Below the pieces are notes generated by a model. That model did no database searches. It was not told the origin of the DNA and saw nothing but the letters and a program-made list of their open reading frames with translations. Below, piece after piece: positions 35,998-48,235 of a DNA stretch of 64,000 bases. The DNA is taken from positions 1,378,001-1,442,000 of the forward strand of contig NC_003106.2 of NCBI RefSeq assembly GCF_000011205.1, read 5' to 3'. The stretch comes from Sulfurisphaera tokodaii str. 7. GTDB taxonomy: Archaea; Thermoproteota; Thermoprotei_A; Sulfolobales; Sulfolobaceae. Every line of letters starts with the position of its first letter. Position 1 is the first letter of the stretch. The position numbers were made by a program, and so were the translations under genes.

Positions 35998-36295
35998 TTA
36001 TGATGTTTTTAATTTTTTCACTATTAAAATAATTATTTTTTATGAATTCCTCAAGACTTTCCACTATATCTTCGATTATTATCTCGTATATTCTTTCTTT
36101 TTCCTCCTCATCAGCTATTTCTATTGCTCTCTCTATAGTTTCATCACTTGGATGCGTTAATCCATTTAAAAATTTGGTTATAGCAGAGGGCGATATGCCT
36201 AACTCTTCTGCCAACTCTTTTTTACTTCTCTTTTCTAGTAAAAGACTTATTATTCTCTCTCTAGCATCCTTACTAAGATTATGTATAATTCTCAT
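35984..36295 (-). CDS. Small helix-turn-helix protein
   Basis: A 103-residue DNA-binding protein. After an N-terminal helix (LSKDARERIISLLLEKR) comes a Cro/XRE-like helix-turn-helix, SKKELAEELGISPSAITKFLNGLTHPSDETIERAI, followed by an acidic helical tail (DEEEKERIYEIIIEDIVESL) for dimerisation. It is divergent from the MDR-like gene at 36348, with 52 bp between starts. The regulated genes are unknown, and it looks chromosomal rather than viral from its context. Confidence 0.82.
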   Translation of the reverse strand: MRIIHNLSKDARERIISLLLEKRSKKELAEELGISPSAITKFLNGLTHPSDETIERAIEIADEEEKERIYEIIIEDIVESLEEFIKNNYFNSEKIKNIIIRSF

Positions 36296-36347
36296 ATCTA
36301 TTCCTTTTTCCTTAAATTTAATAATAGCTTACCATAATTAGTATTGA

Positions 36348-37214
36348 ATGAATGCAATAGTATTTGATTTAGGTATTACAATGAAAGATATCGTTGAAAA
36401 GCCTATTAAAAATGATTTCTTACTAGTATCTCCCATAAAGGTATTAATATCTGGAATAGAAAACTCAATTTATACTGGGTTACTTTGGATACATCCTGGA
36501 ACAATATTAGGAAGCACTGGGATTGTAAAAATTGATGCCGTGGGTTTGGATGTTGATACTCAATTAGAAGGAAAACATGCTATTGTTTTACCTTATTCAA
36601 AAAAATACGGTGGAATTGGGACAGAAATAGATGGTATATTAGTTGAGAAAGCCGTCATTCCAGATGATTCAATAGTGCCTCTTCCGTCAGATTATATAGA
36701 AAAATTCATTTTATACCCTTTTGTTAGTATTGGATTACAGTTAAGGAAAATAGCGAGAGGCGAAAATGTTCTCATTATAGGTGATGGATTAACGGGGTTA
36801 ATTTCTGCACAGATGCTTGTAGGTTATGCAAATAAAATTAGTATGTTTAGGGACGATGCTTATAAAGTAAAGATTTATGGGGTTGAAGAAGTCAAAGAAA
36901 TCGACAACACAAAATGGGAAGTGATATTAATTACAACTATGAGGAGTTGGCCAAGAGCTGTATTAAGATCTTTACCTATTGACGCTGTAGTTATAATGCC
37001 TAAGTTCATGAATACTTGGCCTGCTTTAAGTCCTAACAACATAAAATTAATAGAACCTACAAAAACTAATGGAGTTTTCGAATATATAGAAAGTGAAATT
37101 AGTGATAAATTATTTAATGAGCTTATTGGGGTATCTGACGATCTATTCTCTTCAATTCCTACGTCAAAACCCGGGATTATAATTAATATCGAAAAATTAT
37201 TTAAGAAAATCTAA
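36348..37214 (+). CDS. Degenerate MDR (alcohol dehydrogenase-like) protein
   Basis: A 288-residue protein resembling medium-chain dehydrogenases. The order fits a GroES-like part ([35 protein letters not shown]) followed by a Rossmann region with [19 protein letters not shown], where the nucleotide motif is GDGLTG. Zinc ligands of alcohol dehydrogenases (Cys/His/Glu set, four-cysteine lobe) are missing and the protein is about 50 residues short. It may have lost dehydrogenase activity. The end overlaps the convergent aminotransferase by 18 bp. Confidence 0.68.
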   Translation: MNAIVFDLGITMKDIVEKPIKNDFLLVSPIKVLISGIENSIYTGLLWIHPGTILGSTGIVKIDAVGLDVDTQLEGKHAIVLPYSKKYGGIGTEIDGILVEKAVIPDDSIVPLPSDYIEKFILYPFVSIGLQLRKIARGENVLIIGDGLTGLISAQMLVGYANKISMFRDDAYKVKIYGVEEVKEIDNTKWEVILITTMRSWPRAVLRSLPIDAVVIMPKFMNTWPALSPNNIKLIEPTKTNGVFEYIESEISDKLFNELIGVSDDLFSSIPTSKPGIIINIEKLFKKI

Positions 37215-38399
37215 TATAGTATTTCCTAGGATTTTAATACCTTCTTCTAGTTCTTGCTTAGTAGGATAGCTGAAGTTTAATCTCATAGTATTTCTCCCAG
37301 AATAATCATGGTAGAAACTAGATCCAGGAACATAGGCTACTCCTCTTCTCATGCTTTCCTCTAACATCTTTACTGTATCTATTTTTTCTGGTAACCAGGC
37401 AAAAACAAACATTCCTCCAACTGGTCTGCTCCACGTAGCTTCTTTCGGGAAGTATTTCTCTATTGCTGCTAGCATTACATCTCTTTTTTCTCTATATACT
37501 CTTCTAATCAATGGTAACTGATTTTGTATAACTCCTCTCTTTATTGCCTCCATTGCTATCATTTGAGTAAGTGTAGGAGTATGCAAATCTATATTCTGCT
37601 TGTATAACTCCATTTCTCTAATAAACTCTTCTTGTGCTATAACCCATCCTAATCTTAAACCTGGAGCTAAAATTTTACTGAATGTAGATGTATATATTAC
37701 TCTTCCTTCTTTATCTAAACTTATAAGTGGTGGTGGTGCTTCTCCGTCAAAAACTAAAAAGCCATAAGCATCATCTTCTATAAGTAAAAAGTCGTATTTT
37801 TGAGCTATTTCAAGAAGTCTTTTCCTATCATCTAAACTCATTGTTGTTCCTCCAGGGTTTTGAGCTGTAGGTATAACATACATTAGCTTCGGTTTTTTGC
37901 CATTACTTATGCTCTCTTTTACTTTTCTCTCTAATTCATCAAGGTCTGGACCATTTTGTGTAAGATGGACGCCAATGAAATTGGGTTTTCTTGCTCTAAG
38001 AATATTAAGTGCAGCAAGATATGTGGGCATTTCCACGATTACAGTATCTCCTGGATCTACTAGGAGATTAAATATCATAAATAAGGCTTCTTGGCTTCCT
38101 ACAGTTACGAATGTATTATTTTCATTTATACCGCTTATTCCTCTGTATCTTGATAGGTTAACAAGCTCTTTTTTGAACTCAGTTATCCCAGACGTTGTTG
38201 AATATTGTAGGGCTCTATCAGATTTTTCTCTGAGTACATCGTCAGTTATTTTTCTAATCTCTTCAACGGGAAAAGTAGTAGGATCTGGTAAACCGCCAGC
38301 TAAACTAATAACTTTTTTTCCTTCAGTCAGTTTTAATAAATCTCTAATTTCTGACGACCTTAAATTTGATACGTCTTTTGAAAGAAATCTTTCGAACAT
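37197..38399 (-). CDS. Class I/II aminotransferase (2-aminoadipate/LysN-like)
   Basis: PLP-dependent aminotransferase of 400 residues, fold type I. Motifs include [78 protein letters not shown] and the PLP lysine in [16 protein letters not shown]. The pattern fits the archaeal 2-aminoadipate / LysN-type group, which act in lysine or aromatic amino acid metabolism with broad specificity. It shares a 44-bp divergent control region with the CinA-like gene. Substrate not certain. Confidence 0.88.
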   Translation of the reverse strand: MFERFLSKDVSNLRSSEIRDLLKLTEGKKVISLAGGLPDPTTFPVEEIRKITDDVLREKSDRALQYSTTSGITEFKKELVNLSRYRGISGINENNTFVTVGSQEALFMIFNLLVDPGDTVIVEMPTYLAALNILRARKPNFIGVHLTQNGPDLDELERKVKESISNGKKPKLMYVIPTAQNPGGTTMSLDDRKRLLEIAQKYDFLLIEDDAYGFLVFDGEAPPPLISLDKEGRVIYTSTFSKILAPGLRLGWVIAQEEFIREMELYKQNIDLHTPTLTQMIAMEAIKRGVIQNQLPLIRRVYREKRDVMLAAIEKYFPKEATWSRPVGGMFVFAWLPEKIDTVKMLEESMRRGVAYVPGSSFYHDYSGRNTMRLNFSYPTKQELEEGIKILGNTILDFLK

Positions 38400-38443
38400 G
38401 CTTTCACAACCCTATATATACTTAAAAGTTTTTATCTATTATT

Positions 38444-39235
38444 GTGGAGATTTGGTACGCTGAGATAATAAACATTGGAAATGAGATTCTTACTGGAAGA
38501 ACAATTAATACTAATGCTTCTCACATAGCAAGGAGATTAACGTCATTAGGATATACCGTAAGAAGAATAACGGTAGTTAGAGATGAAATTGAGGAAATAG
38601 TTTCCGCTTTCAGAGAAGCTATTAATAGAAGACCCAGAATTATTATATCTACTGGTGGTTTAGGTCCCACTTATGATGATAAAACTAATGAAGGTTTAGC
38701 TAAGGCATTAAATATAGAGTTAGAATTAAATGAAATTGCTTACAAAATGTTATTAGAAAAATATTCCAAACTTAACATAGAAATAACTGAAGAAAGAAAG
38801 AAAATGGCAATAATGCCTAAAGGTTCAATCCCAGTAGAAAATAATGCTGGTGTAGCTCCAGGAATACTTATTGTCTATCAAGGTATAACTATTTTAGCTA
38901 CACCTGGAGTACCTAAAGAAATGGAAGATGTGCTGGAGAATTTCATTAAAAAATATTTGAAAGATAGACCTAGTGTTAAGTATCTAGAAACGAGTTTTCT
39001 TTTAGAAGGTGTAATGGAGTCGACTATTGCTCCATATGTGAAACAGCTTGTTAAGAAATATGATTTATATATAAAAACTCATCCTAAGGGACAAGAACTA
39101 TCAAAGCCAATTCTTGAAATTCAAATAGCCGGCAGTTCAGAAAATGAAGCAGAAATAAAAGAAAGAATTCAAAAAGCATTAGAGGAATTAAAAGAAATAG
39201 GGGTTAAACTAGGTGGAACAATTATACAAAGTTAA
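38444..39235 (+). CDS. CinA-family molybdopterin-binding-domain protein
   Basis: A 263-residue protein of the COG1058 group (CinA N-terminal / MoCF-like domain). It starts at GTG with [20 protein letters not shown], followed by [19 protein letters not shown] and [21 protein letters not shown]. Members act as nucleotide pyrophosphatases on NAD-related compounds. The C-terminal NMN deamidase domain of bacterial CinA is absent, as usual in archaea. It overlaps the convergent hydrolase gene by 14 bp. Confidence 0.87.
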   Translation: MEIWYAEIINIGNEILTGRTINTNASHIARRLTSLGYTVRRITVVRDEIEEIVSAFREAINRRPRIIISTGGLGPTYDDKTNEGLAKALNIELELNEIAYKMLLEKYSKLNIEITEERKKMAIMPKGSIPVENNAGVAPGILIVYQGITILATPGVPKEMEDVLENFIKKYLKDRPSVKYLETSFLLEGVMESTIAPYVKQLVKKYDLYIKTHPKGQELSKPILEIQIAGSSENEAEIKERIQKALEELKEIGVKLGGTIIQS

Positions 39236-39989
39236 CTATAGCTTCTATTAAACCTTTTGGTTCCTCTAGATTTAAGAAGTGTCCGTAACCCTTAAATGTT
39301 TGTACAGTCAAGTTGCGTATGTTCTGCTGGAAAACAGTAACGTTTGCAGATAATTTATCTTCATCGCCATAAATTAGCAATACATTACTATCTATTTTTT
39401 GTAATTCCTTTAAGTAATCTTTTGCTGAAAGTAAACCTTCTACAGCATATTTATAGCCTAAAGGTGTGTTTTCATTATAAATATTAATAAAGTCTTTCCA
39501 TAAAGTCGGATTATTTATTAAAGAGTTTGAGAGTTCTCCCTGACTTCTACGATATTCTGCTAATGCTACCATTCCTAAATTCATGGCTATTGAAACATAT
39601 TTCTGATAAGGTTCAGGGTTAGGTGCTTTATATAAAGCTCCTATTAAAATAAGTTTCTTAACATAATTATTTAAAGCGTAATCTATTGCTATTAGAGAAC
39701 CTATAGAATGTCCAACAATTATTGGATCTTCTATTCCAAGTTCTTCTATTAGCTCCTTTAAATCTTCTGAATGTTCTTCTATTTTGTATGGACCTGGAGG
39801 AATTGAGGATCTACCATGTCCTCTTAAATCGTATACAAGGACCCTAAATTTTTCGGATAATATTGGCGTAATATACTTCCAACTGTTAATGCTTCCTGCA
39901 AGATGATGAATTAGAATAATAGTTTTATTTTCATATTTTCCTCTATCTTCATAAAAAATTCTAATTCCATTTGAAAGATAAGCGAACAT
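39222..39989 (-). CDS. Alpha/beta hydrolase
   Basis: A 255-residue alpha/beta-hydrolase with a readable triad: nucleophile Ser in [12 protein letters not shown], Asp in [11 protein letters not shown] and His in [13 protein letters not shown]; the oxyanion region is [13 protein letters not shown]. The cap domain is short. Its start codon overlaps the pheT stop by one base (TAATG), so it is the last gene of the pheS-pheT transcript. Esterase or lactonase activity is possible; the substrate cannot be read from sequence. Confidence 0.86.
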   Translation of the reverse strand: MFAYLSNGIRIFYEDRGKYENKTIILIHHLAGSINSWKYITPILSEKFRVLVYDLRGHGRSSIPPGPYKIEEHSEDLKELIEELGIEDPIIVGHSIGSLIAIDYALNNYVKKLILIGALYKAPNPEPYQKYVSIAMNLGMVALAEYRRSQGELSNSLINNPTLWKDFINIYNENTPLGYKYAVEGLLSAKDYLKELQKIDSNVLLIYGDEDKLSANVTVFQQNIRNLTVQTFKGYGHFLNLEEPKGLIEAIVNFV

Positions 39990-41611
39990 TAAAGTATGTC
40001 TTTTATTTCATCTAAATAAATTTCACTCATAACAATTGGGTATTCAATATCTATTTTTTCCAGTATATTTGGGTTAATTTCACCAATAATTCCTATCTTT
40101 TTGTTATTTGCATAAATAGACGCAGTCCTTCCCTCTATAAAGAGGGGATTAGTATCTCTTTTATATATAGGATTTATTCCAAGACTATTTAGGATTTCAT
40201 GAAGCGGAGCTTGCAGTTCCTCAAAACTCACTCTACTATTCATAATGGCGTATGCGGCATTTAATTTATTTGAATAGCCAGTTTCAGTGTTCTCGTTTCT
40301 AATTACAACGTCTCCTATTTCGAAGACTCTAATAGGCATTCTAGCGTGTTGATTTTTGCTTAAGAATATTAATATACTTGGTAAAAGTGAGTTTCTTACT
40401 GAATTATAGTCAACTGTAATTGGGTTAAGTATTTTAACAAAATCTCCAAGAAGAAGGGATTCACTAATCAAAGTAAATGTAAATATCTCTGTAAATCCTC
40501 CTCCAACGCTTAAGTCCCTTAATACTCGTATTAACTTAGTTCTATCAGACAAGGAACCTATTTTTTCTATTTTATATGGTGTTGGTGACAAATTGTTGTA
40601 TCCATATGTAATTGCAACTTCTTCTGTAATATCTATTTGAGACAAGATATCATTTCTATACGGGGGAATTATAACTTCTATTTCTTTTCCTAGATCGTTA
40701 ACATCAAACCGAGCCATTTTTAAATATTCTATTATTTCATTCTTATTCAGATTTGTTCCAAGAATTTTATTTATATATTCTGCTGTAATCTTTATAGATT
40801 TATGTTGAAGCAATGGAGAGTTATCCACATATGGTGAAATTACTTTTATTCTACCAATTTTTCCGCCCATTTCCGCAAGATTAGTAACTATAACATCTAG
40901 TGTGAATATAACTGTATCAAGTGAAGTTCCAGTAACATCTATGAAAAGGCTTTGCGTTTTACTGTTAATCCTAGTTTTTTCTGAATTTATAACTGGTGGT
41001 AAACTTAAAATTTGCCCATCATCTTGCATTATTGCTGGCATCTTTCCATCTAAAAGTGAAATATTTCCATATTCTTTTCCCTGAGGTGTTGATTCAAGGA
41101 TCTCTCTTACGCTCATTTCTTTATCTGAGTTTAATGGAATGAATTTATAATCTAAATTAACAGTTGTGTAGATAATATGTTTAGAATCTATTTTCTTTAA
41201 ATCATGTAATCCTATAGCAATTTTTTTCCTTTTTCTCCCAACAGTTATATGAAGTTTCTCTTGAAATTGAATAAGTTCCTTTAATAACTCATCATCAAAC
41301 TTAATATCTTCAACAACAGCTGCTAGAGCATAAGGCCTACTTGGTACTTCTTTAATCTCAAATACGTAATCAGTATCTTTGACGCTATATCTTGGTTCTC
41401 CTAACTCTTTCTTAAGAAGCCCCTTTATTGATCTAATAATTCCATAAACAAATAGTAAATCTGGTCTATCATTGTTTATTTCTATCTCTATATGATCTTG
41501 GTCTATTGGTTTCATTTCAGACTTTAGATTAAATAATAAATCCTCTAATTGGGTTTCACTAATTTTTAACTCATTTAATAGACGCCACTTGTATATATTA
41601 ATTGTCGGCAT
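39989..41611 (-). CDS. pheT: Phenylalanyl-tRNA synthetase beta subunit
   Basis: The beta chain of the heterotetrameric PheRS. The 540-residue protein is the short archaeal/eukaryal form. It begins [19 protein letters not shown], has the B3/B4-type region ([29 protein letters not shown]), a B5 domain ([49 protein letters not shown]) and a catalytic-like C-terminal module ([23 protein letters not shown]). It overlaps pheS by 14 bp. Confidence 0.94.
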   Translation of the reverse strand: MPTINIYKWRLLNELKISETQLEDLLFNLKSEMKPIDQDHIEIEINNDRPDLLFVYGIIRSIKGLLKKELGEPRYSVKDTDYVFEIKEVPSRPYALAAVVEDIKFDDELLKELIQFQEKLHITVGRKRKKIAIGLHDLKKIDSKHIIYTTVNLDYKFIPLNSDKEMSVREILESTPQGKEYGNISLLDGKMPAIMQDDGQILSLPPVINSEKTRINSKTQSLFIDVTGTSLDTVIFTLDVIVTNLAEMGGKIGRIKVISPYVDNSPLLQHKSIKITAEYINKILGTNLNKNEIIEYLKMARFDVNDLGKEIEVIIPPYRNDILSQIDITEEVAITYGYNNLSPTPYKIEKIGSLSDRTKLIRVLRDLSVGGGFTEIFTFTLISESLLLGDFVKILNPITVDYNSVRNSLLPSILIFLSKNQHARMPIRVFEIGDVVIRNENTETGYSNKLNAAYAIMNSRVSFEELQAPLHEILNSLGINPIYKRDTNPLFIEGRTASIYANNKKIGIIGEINPNILEKIDIEYPIVMSEIYLDEIKDIL

Positions 41612-43007
41612 TTATCTCAACCTTTCTATTTCTTAGGTATTCAATATCTGTAGCGTATAATAATCTTATATCTTTAAGACCAAGAAGTAACATAGCTAAT
41701 CTATCTATTCCTAATCCCCATGCACCAGCAGATGAGCTAATTTCAACTGCTTCTAGGATTTCTGGTCTTAACAAACCTGCCCCAGCCATCTCAACCCATC
41801 CTAATCCCTCTATTTTTCCGTAAACTTCCACGCTTGGTTCAGTGAATGGAAAATAGGCTGGTTTAAATCTTATTTCTTTAATTCCGATACCGTTGAATAT
41901 TTCCTTAAGAGTACCTAATAAATCTCTAAAAGTGAAATTATCTTCTATTACTAAACCATCTAGTTGATGAAATTCAATTAAGTGTGTAGCATCTATCGAA
42001 TCTGGTCTGAAGACTTTACCTATCGTGAAAACTCTTATTGGTGGTTTAGGTCTTGATGCTAAAACTCTTGCAGTAGTTGCTGTAGTTTGACTTCTTAACA
42101 TAAGTCTCATTGAAATATTGACATCCCAATTATACTTCCATCCTCTCTCATGGATTTGTTTAACTCTCTGTATTAATTTCTCGTCGGTTAATTTACCTTT
42201 ACCACTTATTGCAAAACTATCATGAATTTCTCTAGCAGGGTGGTCTTGAGCTTGAAATAGAAGATCAAAGTTATAAAATTCTATCTCTACATAATCACTG
42301 TATACTTCTTTAAATCCTAAGTCTCTCATTAAATCTCTTAATCTCTCTAGGAATTCTTTAAAGAAATGTTTTTTCCCTATAGGGTAAAAAGGAGGATAAG
42401 CTTCTACGTTATATTCCCTTAAAGCATATTTTTTCCATTCCCCGCTAGCTAAAAGCTCTGGAGTTAAAAATATTAATGCCGGTTTGATTTCTAAGGGTTC
42501 TCTTATAAGTCTTATATTCAATATTTTTTCCTCTTTTTTTATGAGTAGTTTTCTATTTAATAATTGCTGCAAAATATCTTTGTTTGCTTTTTCTGGATTT
42601 ATTAATGCTTCTTTTTCTTCCTTTGCCTCATAGTCTTTAACAAGTGGTATGACTGTGTCTCCATCTATTTTTACAAGCCCTTTTCTTTTAGCCCATCCAA
42701 TAGAAATTTCAAAATCTCTTCCTAGTTTATCCTTTAATTCATGTATTTTTTTCTCTTTTCCATCTAATAATTTAACTAGTTTTTCCTCTGGAAAACCCTC
42801 CTTTAATCTTCTTTTTCCTTCATCAGTAAGCTCATATTTTATAACTTTTTTTTCCTCAACTTCTATGTATCCTTTTTCTTTTAGTAACTGTGAAATACTG
42901 AAAACGCTTTCTATGGGTATGTTAAGTTGTTTGCTTATATCCTCAGCTGAAGCTTCCCTTTTCTTACTTAAATACTCTAGAATTTTAATTTCGTTTTCAC
43001 TTAACAT
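41598..43007 (-). CDS. pheS: Phenylalanyl-tRNA synthetase alpha subunit
   Basis: Catalytic subunit of PheRS, a class II aminoacyl-tRNA synthetase. The 469-residue protein has N-terminal winged-helix repeats ([23 protein letters not shown]), class II motif 2 around [25 protein letters not shown] and motif 3 in [21 protein letters not shown]; phenylalanine-pocket residues are in [16 protein letters not shown]. The first codon follows one base after the stop of the metallo-hydrolase gene, so hydrolase, pheS, pheT and the esterase-like gene form an operon. Confidence 0.95.
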
Positions 43008-43691
43008 CTATAACTCCACACTCTGCCCTGGCTGAAGTACTAAAGCTTTATATCCTCTTTTTGAAACTTCTTTTACAAAATCATTAGGATCTACTTTTAT
43101 TAGATCCCATGTATTATAATGAATAGGAATAGCGTACTTCTTTGGTTTAAGCATTTCGACAGCAATCGCAGCTTGATAAGGATCCATAGTAAAGCGCCCT
43201 CCTATTGGTAAAAGAACGTAATCTGGTTTAAAGATCTCTCCAATAAGTTTCATATCCTCGAATAATCCAGTATCTCCAGCATGATAAATTGTAACTCCTT
43301 CTCCGCTTACAATAGCCCCAGTAGGATCACTATGTTCGCTCGAGTGAACAGCCTTAGTTAATGCTAACTTTATGCCATCAAAATCTATGTAACCTCCTAC
43401 ATTTGCCGGGATCATTCTTTCCCAAGGTATATTAAATTGAGTAGCAAGATAATTTTCTAAATCGTAAGTTGCAAATAGATAAGCCTTAGGATTTATTTTC
43501 ATTAATTCAACAGTATCTCCTAAATGGTCATAATGGTCATGAGTTACTATTATTAAGTTTAAATTATTTTCAAAATAATTTAATTTTACTGGTGATACTG
43601 GATTATCTTTTATCATTGGGTCTATTACAATATGCTTACCGCCTAGATTTAATTCAACTGCTGCGTGACCTAGCCATCTTAATTGTGGCAT
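43008..43691 (-). CDS. UPF0173 metal-dependent hydrolase (metallo-beta-lactamase fold)
   Basis: A 227-residue MBL-fold protein. It begins [18 protein letters not shown] and carries the metal motif [10 protein letters not shown], then a third histidine in [26 protein letters not shown] and the final PIHYNT. The family (COG2220, UlaG-like) includes phosphodiesterase- and lactonase-type enzymes; no activity is assigned to UPF0173. ATG 43691 is the proper start; the open frame upstream to 43796 overlaps the divergent methionine aminopeptidase gene. It is the first gene of the pheST operon. Confidence 0.88.
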   Translation of the reverse strand: MPQLRWLGHAAVELNLGGKHIVIDPMIKDNPVSPVKLNYFENNLNLIIVTHDHYDHLGDTVELMKINPKAYLFATYDLENYLATQFNIPWERMIPANVGGYIDFDGIKLALTKAVHSSEHSDPTGAIVSGEGVTIYHAGDTGLFEDMKLIGEIFKPDYVLLPIGGRFTMDPYQAAIAVEMLKPKKYAIPIHYNTWDLIKVDPNDFVKEVSKRGYKALVLQPGQSVEL

Positions 43692-43744
43692 ATACAAAGT
43701 TATTTTAAAGGAAAAAATTAAAGTTTCTATTCCTTTGTTACAGT

Positions 43745-44638
43745 GTGGAAGAATCAGATTTAGAATTATTAAGAAAAGCAGGCAAGATAGCTGCAAAGGC
43801 TAGGGATTATGGTGCTAAGCTGATAAAACCTGGAGCTAAAGTTTATGATATTTGTGAAACAGTAGAAAAGATAATAATAGAAGAGGGAGCTAAACCAGCG
43901 TTTCCTTGCAATCTGTCTATAAATTCTGAAGCAGCTCATTATAGCCCATTAATAGATGATGAAAAAACTATTCCAGAAGGTGCGGTAGTAAAATTAGATA
44001 TAGGTGCTCATATTGATGGTTATATTACCGATACGGCAGTTACAGTAGTATTAGACGATAAATACCAAAAACTTGCTGAAGCAGCAAAAGATGCACTCAA
44101 CGCTGCTATAGCTAACTTTAAACCCGGTACTGATTTAGGAGAGATTGGAAAAAACATAGAAAAAATAATAAAGATCCATGGTTTCAAACCTATAAGGAAT
44201 TTAGGAGGCCATTTGATAAGACGATATGAACTTCATGCTGGAGTGTTTGTACCAAACATTTATGAAAGAGGCCTTGGAAGAATTATTGAAGGTAATACAT
44301 ATGCTATAGAACCATTTGCAACAAATGGGGAAGGAGAGGTTATTGAAGGTAAAGATATTACTATTTATTCAATTAAAACATTAAATGCTAAAGGACTTAC
44401 TGATGAAGAAAAAAGATTCCTAGCTCAAATATATAAAAAAGCAAATATGCTACCATTCAATGAAAGATGGTTAAGAGATCTAGGAGAACCTAATTACATA
44501 AGACAAATGTTAAAAACTTTAGTAAGAAGGGGTGCATTAAGGGCGTATCCAATTTTAATAGAAGTAAGAAAAGGATTAGTTTCTCAGTTTGAGCACACGG
44601 TACTAGTTACTAGAGATGGTGCTGAAATTATAACTTAA
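43745..44638 (+). CDS. map: Methionine aminopeptidase, type II
   Basis: Removes the initiator methionine from nascent proteins. The 297-residue protein has the M24 pita-bread fold: [21 protein letters not shown] with two metal Asp, the His in [16 protein letters not shown], the Glu in [12 protein letters not shown] and the last Glu in [10 protein letters not shown]. The helical insertion near residues 205-270 ([16 protein letters not shown]...) marks type II. The start is GTG 43745. The 182-bp gap that follows holds only an AT-rich promoter region (TTTTTAATAAAG near 44780) and no RNA gene that I can recognise. Confidence 0.94.
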   Translation: MEESDLELLRKAGKIAAKARDYGAKLIKPGAKVYDICETVEKIIIEEGAKPAFPCNLSINSEAAHYSPLIDDEKTIPEGAVVKLDIGAHIDGYITDTAVTVVLDDKYQKLAEAAKDALNAAIANFKPGTDLGEIGKNIEKIIKIHGFKPIRNLGGHLIRRYELHAGVFVPNIYERGLGRIIEGNTYAIEPFATNGEGEVIEGKDITIYSIKTLNAKGLTDEEKRFLAQIYKKANMLPFNERWLRDLGEPNYIRQMLKTLVRRGALRAYPILIEVRKGLVSQFEHTVLVTRDGAEIIT

Positions 44639-44820
44639 CAAGATTAACATTTTGTTGCAAATGATCTAATCTAAACTCATGGAAACATCTTATTTAATGT
44701 TATTACTTTCTGTAGAAACATAACCATTTATAAATAGCTTAATAATAGCACTATGAACAACATTTAAGCCATCCATTAATTTTTAATAAAGTTTAATTAG
44801 GTGGCATATAATATTAATCA

Positions 44821-45959
<1,139 letters not shown>

Positions 45960-45963
<4 letters not shown>

Positions 45964-46154
45964 GTCAAGTTAATCAGACTCAACAGAATAAAACAATTAT
46001 CACTGTTCTAAAGTGCTTAAAATGCTCTTATTCTGTAGAAAGGCAATTTAGGGAAGGAGATTTTGTGCTAAAGATTGATGGTACATGTCCAAATGACGGT
46101 TCTCCATTATATATCTGGGGAATTTACGCAAAATCACTAAATGAGAAAAAGTAA
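45960..46154 (+). CDS. Small zinc-ribbon-like protein
   Basis: A 64-residue protein starting at a GTG that overlaps the DUF1512 stop (GTGA). It has the metal-binding pair CLKC ([14 protein letters not shown]) and a single C-terminal cysteine in [16 protein letters not shown]; the fourth ligand may be Asp or His-like, or the site may be incomplete. Linked to DUF1512 by overlap, so probably a partner. It lies 47 bp before the 5S rRNA gene. Confidence 0.75.
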
Positions 46155-46201
46155 GTATTATGTAAGATAGTTTTTTAAGGAAGTTAAACTACTTATTAAT
46201 T

Positions 46202-46325
46202 GCCCACTCGGCCATAGTGGGCGGGTAACACCCGGACTCGTCTCGAACCCGGAAGTTAAGCCGCCCACGTTAGAAGGGCCGTGGGATCCGCGAGGACCCG
46301 CAGCCCTTCTAAGCCGAGATGGGCT
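46202..46325 (+). rRNA. rrf: 5S ribosomal RNA
   Basis: About 124 nt, far more GC-rich than its surroundings. The ends GCCCACTCGGC and GCCGAGATGGGC pair as helix I, and the interior carries the 5S signature CCCGAACTCGTCTCGAACCC-like loop region (here CCCGGACTCGTCTCGAACCC) and GGAAGTTAAGCCGCCCACGT. The TATA element TTTTTTAAGG at about 46171-46180 lies 22-31 nt upstream. In Sulfolobales 5S is unlinked to the 16S-23S operon, as here. Exact ends are estimated from helix I. Confidence 0.95.
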
Positions 46326-46364
46326 TCACCAAATTTTTAATAATAATACTACACCCTTTTAATT

Positions 46365-47552
46365 ATGAAAAAAATATTCGATGAGATTCATGGTTATATA
46401 ACACTTAATGATATAGAGACAAAATTAGTTGATACACCTATTTTCCAAAGATTAAGACGAGTTAAACAAACTAGTTTAGCTTATATTGTGTACCCAGGCG
46501 CTATGCATACTCGGTTTAGCCATTCTATTGGAGCACTACATTTAGCAAATAGACTAGGCTTGAGACTTTATAATGAAGGAATAATAAACCAAGAAGAGAT
46601 CCAGTATCTTAGGCTTGCAGCTTTATTAAATGATTTGGGTCAATTTCCCTTTAGTCATTCTATTGAGCCTTTATTTCTTAGCAAGAATATTAGTAATAAA
46701 TATTTAAGAGATTTAATAATTACAAAAAGTCAAGAAATAAATGAGATATTTGAAGAATATTCTATTTCTTCGAAGAAAATACTAGATATATATCATGGTC
46801 AATCTTTTCTTTCAGCTATAATAGATAGTGATGTAGATGTAGATAGGATGGATTATCTGATAAGAGATTCAAAACATACTGGTGTGCAATTAGGTAACTT
46901 AGATTTAGATAGACTTATTGATACTATTAATTACGGAGAGAATAAAACAATAATAATTCTTGATAAGGGATTAACTTCCTTAGAAAATTTTTATATATCC
47001 AGATTGCATATGTACCAGTCAGTTTATTATCATAAAACTATTTTAGGGTACGAAATTCAATTAAGAAATATTTTCTCTCAATTATCAGAATTCTGCTGTC
47101 CCGGGATTTTCGATGAATCTTTTCTTAAAGATAGCGTGACTACAAATTACTTTGCATATTGGGACGATGAATGGTTATTTTCAAAATTATATGAAAGCCT
47201 ATTTGACCCATCTGTACCAGACAGCATAAAAGTTAAGATAAAAAATTTCTTAGATAGGAATGGTCCTAAAGTAGTTTATGAAGAAATTTCTTTTCAAAAT
47301 ATTGAATCTAGAATAGAGGAAAATGTGCTAAAACTTACTAGGTACGGAATTCCAGAAACAGCTATATATCCGTTTGAGGAAGCAATTAAAATCATAGATA
47401 AATCTAAAATAAAAATAAAGACTAAGAACAAAGAAAAGGACCTAAAGGAGTATTCAAGTACTCTACTTAACGTAATTCCTTCAGTTATTTATATCAGAAG
47501 AATTTATGTTGAAGGCATGTATTCAAAAAAAGCGAGGGACTTACTTAGTTGA
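46365..47552 (+). CDS. HD-domain phosphohydrolase-like protein with degenerate metal site
   Basis: A 395-residue protein of the SAMHD1/dGTPase-like HD group. It has HTRFSHSIGALHLA (His53 as first metal ligand), then LNDLGQFPFSHS where family members read HDxGHGPFSH: the HD histidine is Asn89 (Asp90 stays) and the catalytic-type histidine is Gln93. The last ligand region DVDVDRMDYLIRDS is intact. So dNTP hydrolysis is doubtful. A leaderless promoter (TTTTTAATAA, about 27 nt upstream) precedes it, and it overlaps the phosphoglycolate phosphatase gene. Confidence 0.87.
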   Translation: MKKIFDEIHGYITLNDIETKLVDTPIFQRLRRVKQTSLAYIVYPGAMHTRFSHSIGALHLANRLGLRLYNEGIINQEEIQYLRLAALLNDLGQFPFSHSIEPLFLSKNISNKYLRDLIITKSQEINEIFEEYSISSKKILDIYHGQSFLSAIIDSDVDVDRMDYLIRDSKHTGVQLGNLDLDRLIDTINYGENKTIIILDKGLTSLENFYISRLHMYQSVYYHKTILGYEIQLRNIFSQLSEFCCPGIFDESFLKDSVTTNYFAYWDDEWLFSKLYESLFDPSVPDSIKVKIKNFLDRNGPKVVYEEISFQNIESRIEENVLKLTRYGIPETAIYPFEEAIKIIDKSKIKIKTKNKEKDLKEYSSTLLNVIPSVIYIRRIYVEGMYSKKARDLLS

Positions 47553-48235
47553 TAAGGTTAGTTTTAGTAGACGTAGATGGTACGTTAACAGTTGATAGAA
47601 ATTCATATGAGATAGAACTCTCTGCAATAGAATCATTAAGAAGATTAGAGAAAAATGGTATAAAGGTAGGTTTGGTAAGCGGTAATTCTTATCCAGTACT
47701 AAGAGGTCTCTACACATATTTTTATTTTCATGGGGGTTTGGTCGCTGAAAATGGTTGTATAGTATACTATAACGAGCTTGTAAGAGTATGCGAACCTATT
47801 GATAAATCATTAGCAGAAAAATTTAGTAAAATATTTAATGTTATTTCGAGTTGGCAAAATGAGTTTAAGTGCTGTGATTTATCTTTTACACCTCCAACTC
47901 TTTCCGATAAAATGATAGAATGGGCTAAAAATATGGGTCTTTATATTAAGAGTAGTGGATATGCTATTCATATTTCGAAATCTCAAACTGGTAAAGGAAT
48001 AGGCGTAAGAAAACTAATAGAACTCCATAATATCAATAAATCAGAAGTTTTAGGAATTGGAGACTCAAGTACTGATATAGAGTTTTTTGAAGAAGTTGGC
48101 ATAAAAGTTGCTGTAGGTAATAGTGATGAAGAAGTTAAAAAGGTAGCTAACTATGTTACTTTAAATAATAGTGGAAAAGGAGTAGTTGAAATCGTAGATA
48201 AGATATTAAAAGGTGAGTTAGATGGAAGAAATTGA
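47549..48235 (+). CDS. Phosphoglycolate phosphatase, archaeal HAD type
   Basis: HAD-superfamily phosphatase of 228 residues with a C2 cap, as in the archaeal phosphoglycolate phosphatase family. Motif I is [10 protein letters not shown] (nucleophile Asp), motif [11 protein letters not shown], motif III Lys in [14 protein letters not shown] and motif [18 protein letters not shown]. It removes phosphate from 2-phosphoglycolate or related sugar phosphates. Its start overlaps the HD gene by 4 bp and its end overlaps gltX by 14 bp. Confidence 0.88.
   Translation: MIRLVLVDVDGTLTVDRNSYEIELSAIESLRRLEKNGIKVGLVSGNSYPVLRGLYTYFYFHGGLVAENGCIVYYNELVRVCEPIDKSLAEKFSKIFNVISSWQNEFKCCDLSFTPPTLSDKMIEWAKNMGLYIKSSGYAIHISKSQTGKGIGVRKLIELHNINKSEVLGIGDSSTDIEFFEEVGIKVAVGNSDEEVKKVANYVTLNNSGKGVVEIVDKILKGELDGRN

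Noticed and set aside
43692-43796. Upstream extension of the UPF0173 hydrolase
   Set aside because: It would run into the divergent methionine aminopeptidase gene; the family starts [11 protein letters not shown]-like at 43691.
44639-44820. Possible small RNA or small gene in the 182-bp gap after map
   Set aside because: No frame longer than about 15 codons with a start, no box C/D or tRNA-like structure; only an AT-rich promoter region for DUF1512 is visible.
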